From: Fasciola hepatica
Taxonomy: Eukaryota; Platyhelminthes; Trematoda; Plagiorchiida; Fasciolidae
NCBI GenBank assembly: GCA_948099385.1
Contig: CANUEZ040000180.1
Location: forward strand, 570,501 to 634,500
Reading direction: 5' to 3'
Length of the DNA stretch: 64,000 nucleotides
The position numbers and the translations under genes were made by a program. The notes beneath the pieces are model-generated. The model worked only from the letters and a program-made list of their open reading frames with translations. It did no database searches and had not been told where the DNA came from. Shown here piece after piece: positions 35,016-46,689 of this stretch (position 1 is its first letter; the number at the start of each line of letters is the position of its first letter).

Positions 35016-36059
35016 TAAATGGACTTACATTACTCAGCGGGAAGATAGTGACGATGAAGATGGCCAAGCAGATCAGTGCGAGTGTGCATACAAAGTGAAG
35101 GAAGGTACCCGGGAGGTGGAATTTTCTTTGGCGCAAAGATGCATTAGCTGTGACGGCGAACAGCGTGGGAGAAAAATGAGCAAAAGGGGTATCAGAGTGA
35201 TCGGGTAATGGCAGATCAAACGGATTGAAACTGAGTGAGAACCATGACATGACAGTGATTTTACGTTGCGTGGCAAGTGAAGAAGCAGAACGGTCTGGAG
35301 GGCACGCAGAAAATGCCTGTGACTGTCAATATACGAAGCGAGAGGTTAGAGCACGGACCAAAAAGACTGGTGGGATATAACTAATCAGATAGTTTCAAAT
35401 TAGGTGAAACGCGAAGAAGGCTGAGAAGAAAAAACACCGGGACAGATAAACCTGTGGGTGAACACAAGGCACCGGACGTGAACGCACTTTGGAGTTTGAG
35501 CAATTGAACTGGTGGGCTGTTTGCCTGCAGGCATTTTTACAAGTGGATGGAGCTGGGGGAAGCTAGTCGGGGCACTTCCTAATGAAAACGCCCACAGAAG
35601 AGTCGCGGAGTCAAGCAAGGACGATACAGTGTCTGTGATTGCATAATAAATGTGGCCGTGAGAGAAGCAAAGTTTTGAACGGCGAGTTCTGACGTGAGAA
35701 TTGGTCATGAGAGCGGGTGAGACCGATGCGCAGTGGCTTTGAGCATGAAGAAGGAGAACGGGGGTGTGAAAGAACTGTAAGCAGTGAGGCATAAGAATGC
35801 GATCAGTGAGCCTTATGGGCAAAGGGTGCTACCAAGTGAATAGACACCACAAGTCGGCAATAAGGAAATGGGCAGAGAAGTAGATATTGTTGAGCGGTGG
35901 CAGAGTGAAATGGGTGTGATGATCGTAAACTGCAATGAAGGGTGACACAATGAGAGTCGATAGGAGCAAACACAGAACGGGCAGGTGTGCTCACCATAGA
36001 ATAACAACAAAAATGGAAGTGATTAGAGTTGTAATAAGATTGATAGGTGGGCATACCTC
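35016..36059. other. No recognisable gene; probably diverged 3'-region repeat
   Basis: Minus-strand frames up to 140 codons (35400-35822) are His/Ser/Phe-rich without a family signature. The stretch lies between R4 and the R1 fragment at 36060-36310 and is probably the rest of the same minus-strand 3' region. Confidence 0.4.
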
Positions 36060-36356
36060 GGCGGAACAAGAATTGTTGTAGCCCGCCATCTGCAACCGAC
36101 GGCGTTCGATGCGGCATGGTGATAAGAGTAAGAGCGTGCTATCCGCAACCGGTGATCATGGATGCGACGGACAGCCAACCTGAAAAGCACTTCAGAGCGA
36201 ACACGGGAGGTGTGATCTACCAGCCTAATTGAGCTCGTACATCGTTGCGGGCGGCCTGCATACCCGACGTGCGCTAGCCAAGGCGGTGGATCCGACAGCA
36301 CCCCACGCCGTTGGGAATGGCACCAACGTTCATCGATGATTAGGCATGTGAGGCGT
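36060..36356 (-). repeat. Repeat R1, copy 3 (fragment)
   Basis: It resembles 30330-30530. Shared words include CAACCTGAAAA.CA, ACATCGTTGC, GTGCGC..GCC.AGGCGGTGGATC and CACGCCGTTGG. It lies on the same strand as, and downstream of, the RT remnant at 37250-38705. That again pairs R1 with this RT family. Confidence 0.65.
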
Positions 36357-36721
36357 TGCAACGTACATGCGTGGAAATCCCCCCTAGCCGTTGTCATATA
36401 CTTGTATTGTTGAGACTATGCTCTTTATTTCACTGACTCTCGAACAATTAAAAATGTATCAATCACTACACTTCAACTCTCGTTTATATTTTGCTCATGT
36501 GAAGTGGCATAATTTTGATTCGGGCTTGGACGGCCGTGACGTTGGTACCTAACATTGACCGTTGTTGAACTCTGGTCCTCGTTGCTAGACCTTGTGGCCG
36601 TACAGTTGAGTTTCGTACGCATTTGTATGCGTGTAACTTGTTAGTTCAACACCGTAGAGACTACGAATCAGTCTTGTTCTGGTTTAGGGATTCTTTATGA
36701 ATTGGTTACGCGTTACTCACA
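36357..36721 (+). repeat. Solo BEL/Pao LTR
   Basis: This is 365 bp, starting TGCAACGTACATGCGTGGAAATCC and ending GCGTTACTCACA. It aligns end to end with the reverse complement of the 363-bp LTR at 17010-17372. Shared words include TATTGTT, ATTTTGCTCATGTG, TTGTTGAACTCTGGTC, GTGGCCGTACA and TCTTGTTCT. There is no internal BEL sequence on either side. It splits the R1 fragment from the RT remnant. A 5-bp target duplication is not obvious (GGCGT / GTCGG). Confidence 0.85.
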
Positions 36722-37249
36722 GTCGGACTAACCGTTACAGGTGTAGTTCAACGGTAGGAGTATAAGGTGAACGACCAGATAGCTAGGTAGCAAGAGGTCT
36801 CTGATGGCGGAGCCAGCGGTTGGTAAACGGCCATACAACAGCGTTATCCAGACGCGTATATAGTGGGAATGGTCCTCACGATGCTAGAGAGTTGACCAAC
36901 GGTGAGGGTGAAATACGAATAAGAGGAGAACTGGAAAAGCGAAACAGACCGAGAAAGGCTTTTGACGTTGGCCCCTGATGTGGATAACCTGTTCCCGAAG
37001 ACAAACGACTATCAGTAATGGACGAAGTATAAGGGTGCCTGAGATTACTGGAGAAAGGGGCGGCAAGGGGTAGGAAAATAATGGTATTTCATTTCCCTTT
37101 CCTCATTATGGGAATAGCCGCGGCTAATCGAGCGTTGAGAATTCGGACAGATAGATGAGTCTATCTGTCGCTGATTGTGTCCTCAAGTGGAGGAAGCAGG
37201 ACCTGAGAAGGAGTAGGTCTTATATTTCGAGGTCCCCCTTACAAGCTAT
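36722..37249. other. 3' flank of the 37-44 kb non-LTR element
   Basis: No protein signature is visible. It lies between the RT C-terminus and the solo LTR and is probably the start of the element's R1-type 3' region. Confidence 0.4.
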
Positions 37250-38711
37250 GTTTTCTGCTTTGCAAGTATTAGATAACTGAGGTGCACGCGTAACGTTGAG
37301 ATAAGGAATGAATGCAGACAGAAATTTGGACTTGGTCTAAAAAGCTCGAATGTATTATGTTCTGGGTATTTCATTCCAGAACTTGGAGTAAACAAGATGG
37401 AACAATGTGTCTGTATAGCCGACTGAGCCATACTTGCAGGGATAGTCAATAGCTCGTGCAGAAGTTAGTAAGAGATTTCACACGGGAAGCTCACTAGTTT
37501 AAAGGAGAAGATAGGCTATGTAGCAGGCTATACAAGAAAATTATGTTTAGTCTCAGGGAGCGGAGCCAGAGTGGGCCAAGATTCAGATGTTGACATCGAA
37601 GCCTATTGCTTAAAGACGTGGGCCAACCGAGGAGTTGTTTGGTAAAACGCCTTTGTATGCTTTCCAGCGCAAGTCTGTCAAACTTTGTCACGTTAGAAAA
37701 GATTATTGTGCAGCATTCAAGCAAAGGCTTGATGTGGGATTTGTATATGCTGATGGTACTTCGCCGAAGACGAAAGGAGCGGAAGTGAAGGGCCAGAGAT
37801 TTTCTAGTCCTCGCAGCTTGGATGGCGGCGTGCTCAAAGAAGTTGAGGGAACAGGAATAGTTGAGGCTCAAATCGCAGATGTTAGGTCGGCTGACTGTTT
37901 GAGACCCGCCAAACGGTTAGGATTCAGGGGGCAAGTGGAAATTGTAGGTTATGACTTCGGACTTATCAGAGGAAAATTCACCACCCAGGGGTGACATTAG
38001 CAACCAAGTGCGGAGGGGCCCGCCGAAGTGTTGCAAAGGGTGGGGGTAGAACCATTAGAATTGAAAAAGTGGACTATTTTTATGCCACCTGCGAACAAGG
38101 ATTTCGTGCCCATGTATACCAGATTCGGTGAGCCAATAACGTACATTGGAAATAGGAGAGGGCTCAGCACAAGGCCACTTGTAACAGGTCTAAGGTTAAA
38201 TATTTTTCCTCTGGTGAGGACCACTTGAGAACGATGAGTTAGATGCTATTGCAGTCAAGAAAGCAGTGGGTCAGTATTGTCCAATGAACATATTTTGGCG
38301 ACGAGATGGGGATGCGAGAAGTCGTCGACAGATCTAGGCTGGCAGTGACCCGCGCCTGCCCGCTAGCAACAGCCTTAGTGAATAGGTTCAGGAAGTCAAA
38401 CTGATATGTGGTGCATGATCGAGATTTGAGAAACCCGTGCTGCCCATTGCTTGGATGGCTTGAAGCTAGAAGATGGGTAACGACTCCATCTTTGACAACT
38501 GTTTCCATTATTCTGGAAACGATAGCAGTGTGACTAATGAGACGGTAATTAGCTAGTTCGTGGACGGGTCCTTTTTGTGTCGTGGAGTGATGGTCGAATG
38601 CTTTCAGCTCTACGGTACCAAACAGGATTTAGGTGATAAGGGTAACAAGTCTAGCAATAGAAGTGGAATGTTCGATCCACCGTTGCTGATTGCAGCTGGG
38701 GATAACCTATC
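37250..38711 (-). pseudogene. Reverse transcriptase and C-terminus, non-LTR element
   Basis: In minus-strand order: LSPAAISNGGSNIPLLL, NYRLISHTAIVSRIMETVV, GQHGFLKSRSCTTYQ and ASLDLSTTS (normally LDLSKAF). Then VVLTRGKIFNLRPVTSGLV, LSPLLFPMYV and SLFAGGIKIVHFFNSNGS, with FADD changed to FAGG. The frame 37494-37871 carries YKSHIKPLLECCTIIFS, LESIQRRFTKQLLGW and PLWLRSLRLNIIFLYSLLHS, and 37260-37400 gives KFWNEIPR. Both catalytic aspartates and most of the KAFD motif are gone. Confidence 0.88.
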
Positions 38712-38712
38712 T

Positions 38713-38745
<33 letters not shown>

Positions 38746-38748
38746 GAT
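38712..38748. repeat. (AAT)n microsatellite, 3' tail of the inserted element
   Basis: About ten AAT units directly abut the TATATTTCTTGATAGTGGTCAGG end of the R2 copy. They correspond to the ACTAT and ATAACT tails of other R2 copies. Confidence 0.85.
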
Positions 38749-40881
38749 ATTAATGGTATATTTCTTGATAGTGGTCAGGAAGTGTGCACAAGACATTAGC
38801 AGAGAGCACAGCGATTCACAGTAATGTGGGGTTATCACCATTTTGAAGTTCATTTTTCACACAATTGCAGTAGTAGAACGACGAGCTTGGACGGTGTTTA
38901 AGTGAACTAAAGCGGAGGGGGTTGTTGCGGCCATTGTGAATCGGTTTCGAGTTTGGGACGAGGACTATGTGGTTAGAGGGAAGGACATGGGAATGCAGAT
39001 AAAGCGATACTGAAGAAGAGTAAAAGTGCAATGTTTGCAAAAACCCATAAAGCAACTAGTTTCAGACATCACTACATGAACAGGGAGTTGAGGTAGGAAC
39101 AAAACACAACTAGCCTTATGGGTACCGATATCTGTCTACGACGGATCCAGTAGTCCAGATTGGATCACGGCTATCTACGAAATTTTGTGTGCAATCGATG
39201 GAGATAGAGAGAGCGGTTTTAGGATTCTCCTCAGTCAATTCAGGGGTGAAAGAGGTTCAAAGAAGAGCCGGGAAGTGTAGAAGGAGTCGCGGTGTGGCAG
39301 CAACTGAATATTTGAGGATCAGTATCGAGAAACATGTTGAGAGTGTTACCAAAAGAAAATCAAAATTAGAGTTAACATGGTGTTATGAAAGTGCAGCCGG
39401 AGATGCCTGCGGGATATAGAGAAGATTGACTCTTCATTGGATAACTCATTGTGGAGAGAGCCTGTGATACAAATGCAATGGGATAATCAGATTGTCCTTT
39501 CTGTGTAGGTAATTTCGATATTATAAAGAAAATCCCATGGGGGCAGAAACCCTCACCAGGAACGTTGTGTGTTTTTAAGGAGCATGAATGGCGAATAGAT
39601 ACAGTATTGGGAATTTCAACAAGATGCCGTCAAGAAAGCACTATGTTGGAGACAAAATCCGCCGATGCAACCGAGCAAATATGAACAGGTGGTGAAGAAG
39701 AAGGAAGACAGCAGTGACTGGGCGAGGCCAGACCAGAAGGAACAGAGGAAGTTGAGTGTAAAAGGGAGATTTTCTGCATACGTGATAAAATAATGAATAA
39801 CCAAGTGGTTGGTATTTTGCTTCTTGAAGACTTTGGTTGCTGTTGATGGCAGATAGTGCATGATGAGGTTAGCAGTCAAAAAGGGCTAGGCTGACAAAAT
39901 AGGGAGTGTAGCTACGGAAAGCTACGGCTAGGACTAGAATACGTTCATTATTTTCGGTACTGCACGCAGAATGAATTGAACTGTTTCTGTGGAGTACGGG
40001 AAATGGATGGTAATGGGGTATGAGGTGATGGGTGATGTCAGTAACTCGTCCGGCGGCCCGGTGAGACTATCATGACTGATCGTAATTCTGGTTATGGGAT
40101 TGTGCTCACCGGTCAGCCATATAAGGTGCCCCATACAAAGCGTCATCGGGTGTGAGTATAGGTTTAACCACGGTCAATCCGATCGATCAAGTCTTTTAGT
40201 CCGTTAGATAATCCAGGGGTAACGTCGAGTTGGTTGACGGGCTACCCAGGTAACCAGCGTGTTCTGAAAGAGATGAGAAATGTGGCAGTCTGGAGAATGT
40301 TCAAGCTGGGGGTTATGATAAACGGCCTACCGAAAATTAGAGATAACGCCACTTGACGGCCAGTGGGCCGATTTATGAGGGATTAACGAGCAAAGACTGG
40401 TAGTATTTTAGGGCAGTTGGTTTATGATGGAGATATTGAGCGCATGTTTATCCACAGTGCATAATGGTTAGGCTGATAATTAGTATAATAATAAAAGGGC
40501 CTAGTTGAGGATCAAAAATAAAACAGTGGAAGAGAGTGGGGTCGGAAATAGGAATGGGAAAAGTGAAAACAGCAGTCAGGTTGTTGACCCGGCTGTAGGC
40601 GAGAGTGGAGAAATTGTAAAAAGGGAAGGAAATGCTCAGAGCCAAGGTGAGGTCTTTTTATGTAGATGCAAATGTGCTGGTTTTCCCTGGGATCATGCGT
40701 AATCGGATACGTATGATTGCTAGGTGGAATGGGGTGCCAATATACCGTGATCAAATAGGCTGATCGGTGAGTATTGCTTACTAACGAATGGTAATCTGCG
40801 CGGTAGGACTAGAATTAATGGAGGAGTTCAAGAAAAAGGACGACGAGACCACTGGGACAAGAGAATTAAGTGAAGTTGAGC
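38712..40881 (-). mobile_element. 5'-truncated R5+R2 3' end inserted between EN and RT
   Basis: On the minus strand, R5-like sequence (about 40760 to 39610) runs into a divergent R2 (39600 to 38755) and ends in an (ATT)n tail. The insert is bordered by ACCTATC at 38705-38711 and 40882-40888, a candidate 7-bp target duplication. The RT frame of the host element resumes immediately outside. No coding sequence is recognised within; the frame 39616-39879 is also found in R5 copy 1. Confidence 0.65.
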
Positions 40882-40889
40882 ACCTATCA

Positions 40890-42210
40890 ATAAAGAAATA
40901 ACCGTTTATCAAGGGAATTAGCGTCAGTAAGAATTTTGGTTTCGTAACTGAGTCTATATGGTAGCAGACAAATCATCGCTGACTTTGGACAACATCCGGC
41001 ACAGATTCGCAGGTGCCTCATAGCGGAAAATGAGCCTGGAAATAAAGTTTACTCCTACTGATAGGGTAGATAGAGGAGAGCTGAGGGCAGTAAAAGGATT
41101 CTGAGGGGAGGCTATGTCTGAGGCGGGGCCAGAGAATTGGCGAAGCGAAGGTTAAAGGCCCAGGTGACATCAGGAGGAGAGATGGCCGAAGTTTTATTCG
41201 GTAACGCAACATAATGGATAGTGGTATCTGCAGTCGAACTCCTGGATTTAGGTAGGAGTGAGAGTTTCAGTGATTTATTTGAATGCATCAGAGCTTCGGC
41301 TTTTCCGCTACTGAGCTGGTCTTCCTGTAGGTCCCAGACTACATCAGGAAGAGAAGTTTGTCTCATAAGAAGGGAGAAGTTGTGGTTTTGGAGATGAAGT
41401 CTTTGCATCTTAAGATACTTTTTGTTGGAGGGAGGCAGGTTTGGATTTCCTAAGGCAGGAGTCCTGGGAAATTGGGCCGAGCTTCAAGAGGCTGTGTCTC
41501 AGGTTGAGGTGAAAATGATCAGCAGCATGTTGGGAGTCAGCCGTTAGAAAATAACTGCTCCAATCTTGGTAACGGGTGAGATTGGGCAGGGGGTTCTGAT
41601 TGAAACGGGGAGAATCGTTGACTGAGGTCAGATAGCCTGATGTATGAGGATGGAATGGAAGATTTCCTGCTATTATCTTGTGGTCGCTGCCCGGTAATTT
41701 ATGCAGAAGGGAAGCCGAGGAATCGAAAAAACGCCGTGAGAGAGTATAAGATCTGGGATTTTGACTTTCCTAGTAGGGGTTCTACCGTGTTTCGCCCAAC
41801 CTCCAATATGAGGATGGGAGACTAAGTCTATTAGGCTGAGAGGCGCTGTGAGGTTGGCCCAGGGTATTTCAGCCCAGCCTAAATCACCAGCCATGATTTT
41901 GGCTGCTGAAGTCAGTAGTGAAAGATAATCAAGGGCTTCAACTAAAGAAGACAGGTGTGTAGAAGCAGAGGGCGGGCGATAGAGACAACCAATATGCATG
42001 ACTATAGTTGAGAACCGAATAGCTAGCTATAGAGATCCGGAATTGAGTCGAATATGGCATGTCTAATGAGCGATACTGAAAAGGCGTGCTGTACGTACAC
42101 CAGGCACTCACCTCCCCGTTCATCAATCCCATTTACTCTAAAAACCTTGTACAACTCAGGCAAAATTTTCGCTTGTGAAGGTATGTTCCGTGACCTAGGT
42201 TCCAGCAATA
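40890..42210 (-). pseudogene. Endonuclease and linker of the 37-44 kb non-LTR element
   Basis: The frame 42023-42208 gives KVFRVNGIDERGGECLVYVQ. The frame 41673-41999 gives GCLYRPPSAS, ALDYLSLLTSAAKIMAGDLGW and GGWAKHGRTPTRKVKIPDLIL. These are the middle and C-terminal endonuclease motifs. The catalytic GDFN reads GDLG, so the Asn ligand is lost. Frames 41112-41408 and 41018-41212 continue as the EN-RT linker (HLQNHNFSLLMRQTS, HSNKSLKLSLLPKS). Confidence 0.85.
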
Positions 42211-42375
42211 AAAGAGGTATCAGGACTTGATGTCGTGAAAACGTTTTAAGTGTTGAAGCTTACTCAGGATGGACTTAGAGTTCAATAAGATCAAGGATAA
42301 CTCAGCCATGTGGAAGTGAGATTCTGGGCTAGGTAACGCAGGAGAGTTATTGGACAGAGACTGTACAGGGGGAAC

Positions 42376-44420
42376 TTAAGATGGAGCTATCACTGAAGGA
42401 AAAAAGTGAGTTTTGGATACTTCCGCGATGGCTTGAGGGTATTCAGCAGTGGACGACCAGGAAGCGGTTAATTTTGGGATATTACGTAGTAAACGAAACC
42501 TCCGACTGAGTAGCCCAGCTACTTGTCCTGATTCGTTGGGATCGTTCGATTCTCGAGTGTCATGACATAATATGGGTTTACAGAGTATGTCGGCTTTCCC
42601 AAGTGGCAACCCTGGTAGTGGTTGGTGTAGTGTGGTAAGAACAAGCCTCAAAAAGTAGGAAATAGGAAAGTGTGGGGTGGCTCCGCCGCTTGTTGATGCG
42701 GCTTTCTCGGGTGTTGTGGAGTAAGAATCGACCGTCGGTAGAGGTGCACCAAGGTTATTTTGGAAGGAGGTAGTGGTGACGCCCAATGTTGAATGGCAGG
42801 CCTGCGGAGTTTGCTGTGTAATCAAACTTAAAAAAGCTGGTAAGACGCTGGTTTTGGAAAGCTGTTCATTAGGTGAGTTGAAAGGAGGGATTGTGGAATT
42901 GAATGCCACGTGGTAGTGGAAGTTTACGTGGAGGGGATTTTTTGATGTATCTTGCGGGTTAAAAGACCATAGTGCGATGAGCCATGGTGAAGCAAAGGGA
43001 AAATTTTGGTAAGTAACGGAACTAACGGGATGAACGGTGAAGTCACGGAAAGGTTAGGAAATGATGAGTTAGGAAGATTCGTCGTTGAATAATAGCTGTG
43101 AGGTGGGTTGCGCTTGTTGTCCGTATAAAAGCGGGTGGAGTTGTGATTTCGCTGGAAGAAAATACTGATTAGGGAACTGTTTTGGAAACAGAAATTATAG
43201 GCTCTGGCTCTGGTGATATCTTACTAGGGTATCCGTTTGATTGTAGTTTCCGCACGATCATCGGGGTGTGGCCATGCGGTATAATGAGGCTGCGGCCTGG
43301 TGAACCAGAAGTTGAGGTCTGTAGTAGGGATGGTGGGTGGGTTGACAAATTTTGAATTTGCGGTCATGGAGTTCCTTTGGTACAGACAACCTGCATTGGA
43401 GGCTGAGTGCAGGGCCTTACCAACTTTTGGTCCAAGGGTAATAGGTCAGATCACAACGACGAGACTGTATCTTTAGGTAAGCTATTTTTTGGCAGTTTGT
43501 TTGCAGGGGTATGATCTGAGGGCTGACAGGTCTGATTTGATCGAGAATGACCTAGCAGTGGTATAGGGCGGTCCAGCTGGTAAGTTTCAGCAGCAGTTGG
43601 AGGGTGGGGACGGAAACAACAATTCGTTGGTTTATGTGTCGCCTTTAGGAAGTGGGGCAGTCTCGTTAGGTTAGGGGGGCTACGCGATTTATATAGCATT
43701 TTCTCACGCACATGGCTGACCTTTTTGGCAGGACTCGATGGATTTGAGCCCTGGGCATCTACGACACTGCTGGCAAGTCCAGAGAGCCTAAGGACTGTTA
43801 GGTTTGGAGAAGGTCTAGGCTTAACGTCAAGATCCGCATCCGAAAACTGTTGTTTCGCAGGCGCTAGCTGCATAGAGTGAGTTGTGGAATGCAGGTTTTA
43901 GGTGTCTTCTGGCCGGTTCCGGCCCTGGATATTCGAAAGCGTCCAACTTTTTCAGCACTTCCGCTTGCAGTGGCTATTTTCTGGATGCTGTTCGGTTGTT
44001 TTTGCACGGTCAGTTAACAGCAGCGAAGCTTCGTTTATGAATAAACTCACTGCTTGCCAGCGAGTCCTAGAACTGGAAGTAAGGGGGCATTGGTTTTGCT
44101 GTGTTTTTTTCGTAATCTGGTGCTACGGCTTATCACCCTTTACTTGTTATCGGCCTTTAGAAAGGTATTGCTGTCTTTAATGAGTGGGGTCCTATCATGA
44201 ATGGTAAATACAATGACATGATCAGAATTTCGCATTCGTTTCGAGACCCCCGAAGATCTGCTGTCAATGAAGTTACGCGTGACAGTTAAATTACAGCAAG
44301 TGGTTATCATAGAGAGCTCGAGAAGTTGAGCCAGCGGAGTCAGAATCCTGTTGGCTCTGTCAAGCTCTTTAGTTAGCAGTTAGGTGGGCTTACCTTTTGT
44401 AATAGGCTGTCGTTCCTGCT
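42376..44420 (-). pseudogene. ORF1 of the 37-44 kb non-LTR element
   Basis: Frames 43451-43873 (140 codons) and 42376-42909 (177 codons), plus a frame around 44200-44350 containing LAQLLELS and FIDSRSSGVSKRM, are collinear with the remnant at 7973-9720. The protein is Pro/Ser-rich (RPHPPTAAETYQLDRPIP), with LSGLASSVVDAQGSNP and LLSRRFRLLRNIPKL as the best-conserved blocks. No known RNA-binding domain is visible. It ends just upstream of the endonuclease ORF. Confidence 0.65.
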
Positions 44421-45093
44421 AAGTACATCGTCCTGGTTGTTCGTTAATGAAACGGTGCATGGCGCAGTGACTGTGACTAGTACGGCTGCGCGTGACGAAA
44501 TCTTACTGGCTAGTCTGCTTCTTTTGGAGCTGCTCTTTGTGTCCATGGGCTTCGGATAATCAACTAGTTTTGTTGATTATTTGGAGATTGCTAGGGGCCT
44601 AGGTACTAGGCGAAGCTGAAATTCTATAGGGAAGCACCTATTATGATAACAAACAGGGTTGACTAGGTGCTTTTACTGTATGGTCGAGGGTGGTTTAAGG
44701 ACTTGGCGGAAGAGAAACCGGTAAATAAATGGGGTGATTCAGCTGACAACCACCAAGCTTCTTATAGATGGGTTTGAATCTTCGAATCACTCCCAGTGAC
44801 AAACGTTCTCGCATTGTTTGGTGAAATGCCGCACTGCATTTCGCCCAAACTAACTTATCGTATTTAGCATTATTGTACTAGTACATCGTTAAGGGCTTAT
44901 TCTGTTAAAAAACTGGGCATACTTTTGGTGTTCTTTGAGGCTTTTTGTTAGTTTTGGGGCCACTAATACCGGATAGCATCCTGTTGTGGCGCTTTTTGTA
45001 GCGTACTTTTTTTAATCTTTTTAAAAGGTAGCGATAAAATCCTACTGGTGTCTGATAAGACATATTTATATAAACTCGATAACCACTGCCGGA
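44421..45093. other. Junction between two divergent elements; no gene
   Basis: This interval would hold the 5' region of the minus-strand element ending near 44420 and the 5' region of the plus-strand CR1 copy starting by 45094. The two elements are head to head. I see no coding sequence and no clear promoter; TATTTATATAAAC occurs at 45063. Confidence 0.4.
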
Positions 45094-46066
45094 ATGAACG
45101 GACCAAAGGTTTATGCTTTAAGTCTGGCAGTGAGTTGTGACTACAATGAATGTACTGACCTGGTGGAAGATGAGGGAATTCAGTGCGATCAATGTTGCCG
45201 TCGGTATCACCAAAAGTGCTCCAAGATGGTAGAGAAAGACTTCGAGGTGCACATCAAGTACTCACCCCTAAAGTGCATAACAGCCCAGTGCTTCGCGTTA
45301 GCAAGCGACCGCTCGCGAGTAAATCGAAGGGAACTGGGGAAAGGTGACAATTGCTTGAAAATGGAACCAAGAATACAGAGAGAAAATTCCGTCAACAGCT
45401 TAGCAGAGAGGGAGAACCGCATGTGAAATCAGAAAACTGAAACAAGTCGACCCATGATCAATGGTAAACAAAGCAAGTGGGCGGCTGGTTCCAGCAGCGT
45501 GTAAAAAAGTCTCCTGATGTAAGTAGGATCCCTCAATGAGTAAGTTGAGCATCCAGAGGCTAAAGCTCTACGCATGAAGCGAGACTCAGATCATGGCAGA
45601 CAAAAGTGGAAGACTACTGTTTCACAACCTTAGGGCGAAAGTCATAAACAACGATAGTATCAGAGTGGGTGAAAACCGCGAGCATGCGACAGAGACTCCT
45701 AGGATGGCTAGTCTACCTCCTACGACACCATTAGTCAAGTGCCATAGAATAGGAACATGGAGCGGAACGAAGGCAGTGCCACCACGACCCCTGGTATTTG
45801 TTTTCCAAACCGTCTACTGGAGAAGCATTTTGCTATCTGGAGCAGGAGCGGTTGAGGGCGACAAGCAGGAAATAGTGAGGGTTACACCTGACAGTCGGGC
45901 ATTCGTCAAACGAGGTAAAGCCATAGTCTCGTCGAGAACGGGCACACCCGATCTGAAGTGGTCGAATCTCCACAAAGCAGAATCGGAGATGACCCCTCTT
46001 GGGAAGTCAAGGCCTAGAGCCCAAGGGGTGTGTAAGGTCCCCGGGGTGGCGCTAGACGCCTGTAAA
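45094..46066 (+). pseudogene. CR1 ORF1 with N-terminal PHD-like zinc finger
   Basis: The frame 45094-45426 (110 codons, ATG start) contains SCDYNECTDLVEDEGIQCDQ followed by CCRRYHQKCSKMVEKDF. The spacing CxxxxC-x(10-12)-CxxCC-x(3)-H-xx-C fits the PHD finger found in many CR1 ORF1 proteins. The frame 45593-46066 continues with TPLVKCHRIGTWSG and PPRPLVFVFQTVYWR, the typical second conserved block. A stop and frameshift between 45426 and 45593 interrupt it. The PHD finger probably binds chromatin or RNA, as inferred for the family. Confidence 0.8.
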
Positions 46067-46689
46067 TAACAAGCTAAAGCTCATGCAGTTCAAAATATCA
46101 AAAACAAGATGACTCACGGGGCGCCCAGTTTGGTTGTTGTTGAGAGAGTGCAGCTAGCCATCCCGATTCCGAAGGAGATGCCAAAAATCTACTCCTGTGC
46201 AACCAGCGAAGTTGGAGGTCTAGAAGGAAAAAGCCGAAGAAACCCGTCGGGTCGAGGTGATAGCAAGACAAACCCGTTCCGTCAGTAAGGCAACTCAAAA
46301 GGAAGTACTTCCGCTGTGCACTTTGAGCCAGACTCCGGGCCGACGGGTGGGCAAGAAAAAGCCACGAGATTCGGAGGGTAACTCAATATTCAAGATGCAG
46401 CGCCACGGGTACCTATGGAGGCGAAAAACGGGGAATCACCTCGGAGGTTGAGTTCGAGTGTATTGCAGCCGTAAAATTGGTAATAAGATCAGTAGCAAGG
46501 ACCAGGGAACCGTCAGTCTGGTACCCAATCTCCTGCAGTCTCCCGGGAAGGGCTGGGGGAGATGACAACCAGGATCGCAGAGTCAGAAGTCGAAGCGCCG
46601 TAGGAAACTTGGATAGAACTAAATACTGAAAACCCGCTTTTCTAGAGATATGCTGCTCACGGACAGGATACAACCGATGGAAGACAAAA

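Noticed and set aside
45593..46069. 158-codon plus frame as an independent gene
   Set aside because: Its VKCHRIGTW and PPRPLVFVF blocks and position after a PHD-like finger identify it as the second half of CR1 ORF1.
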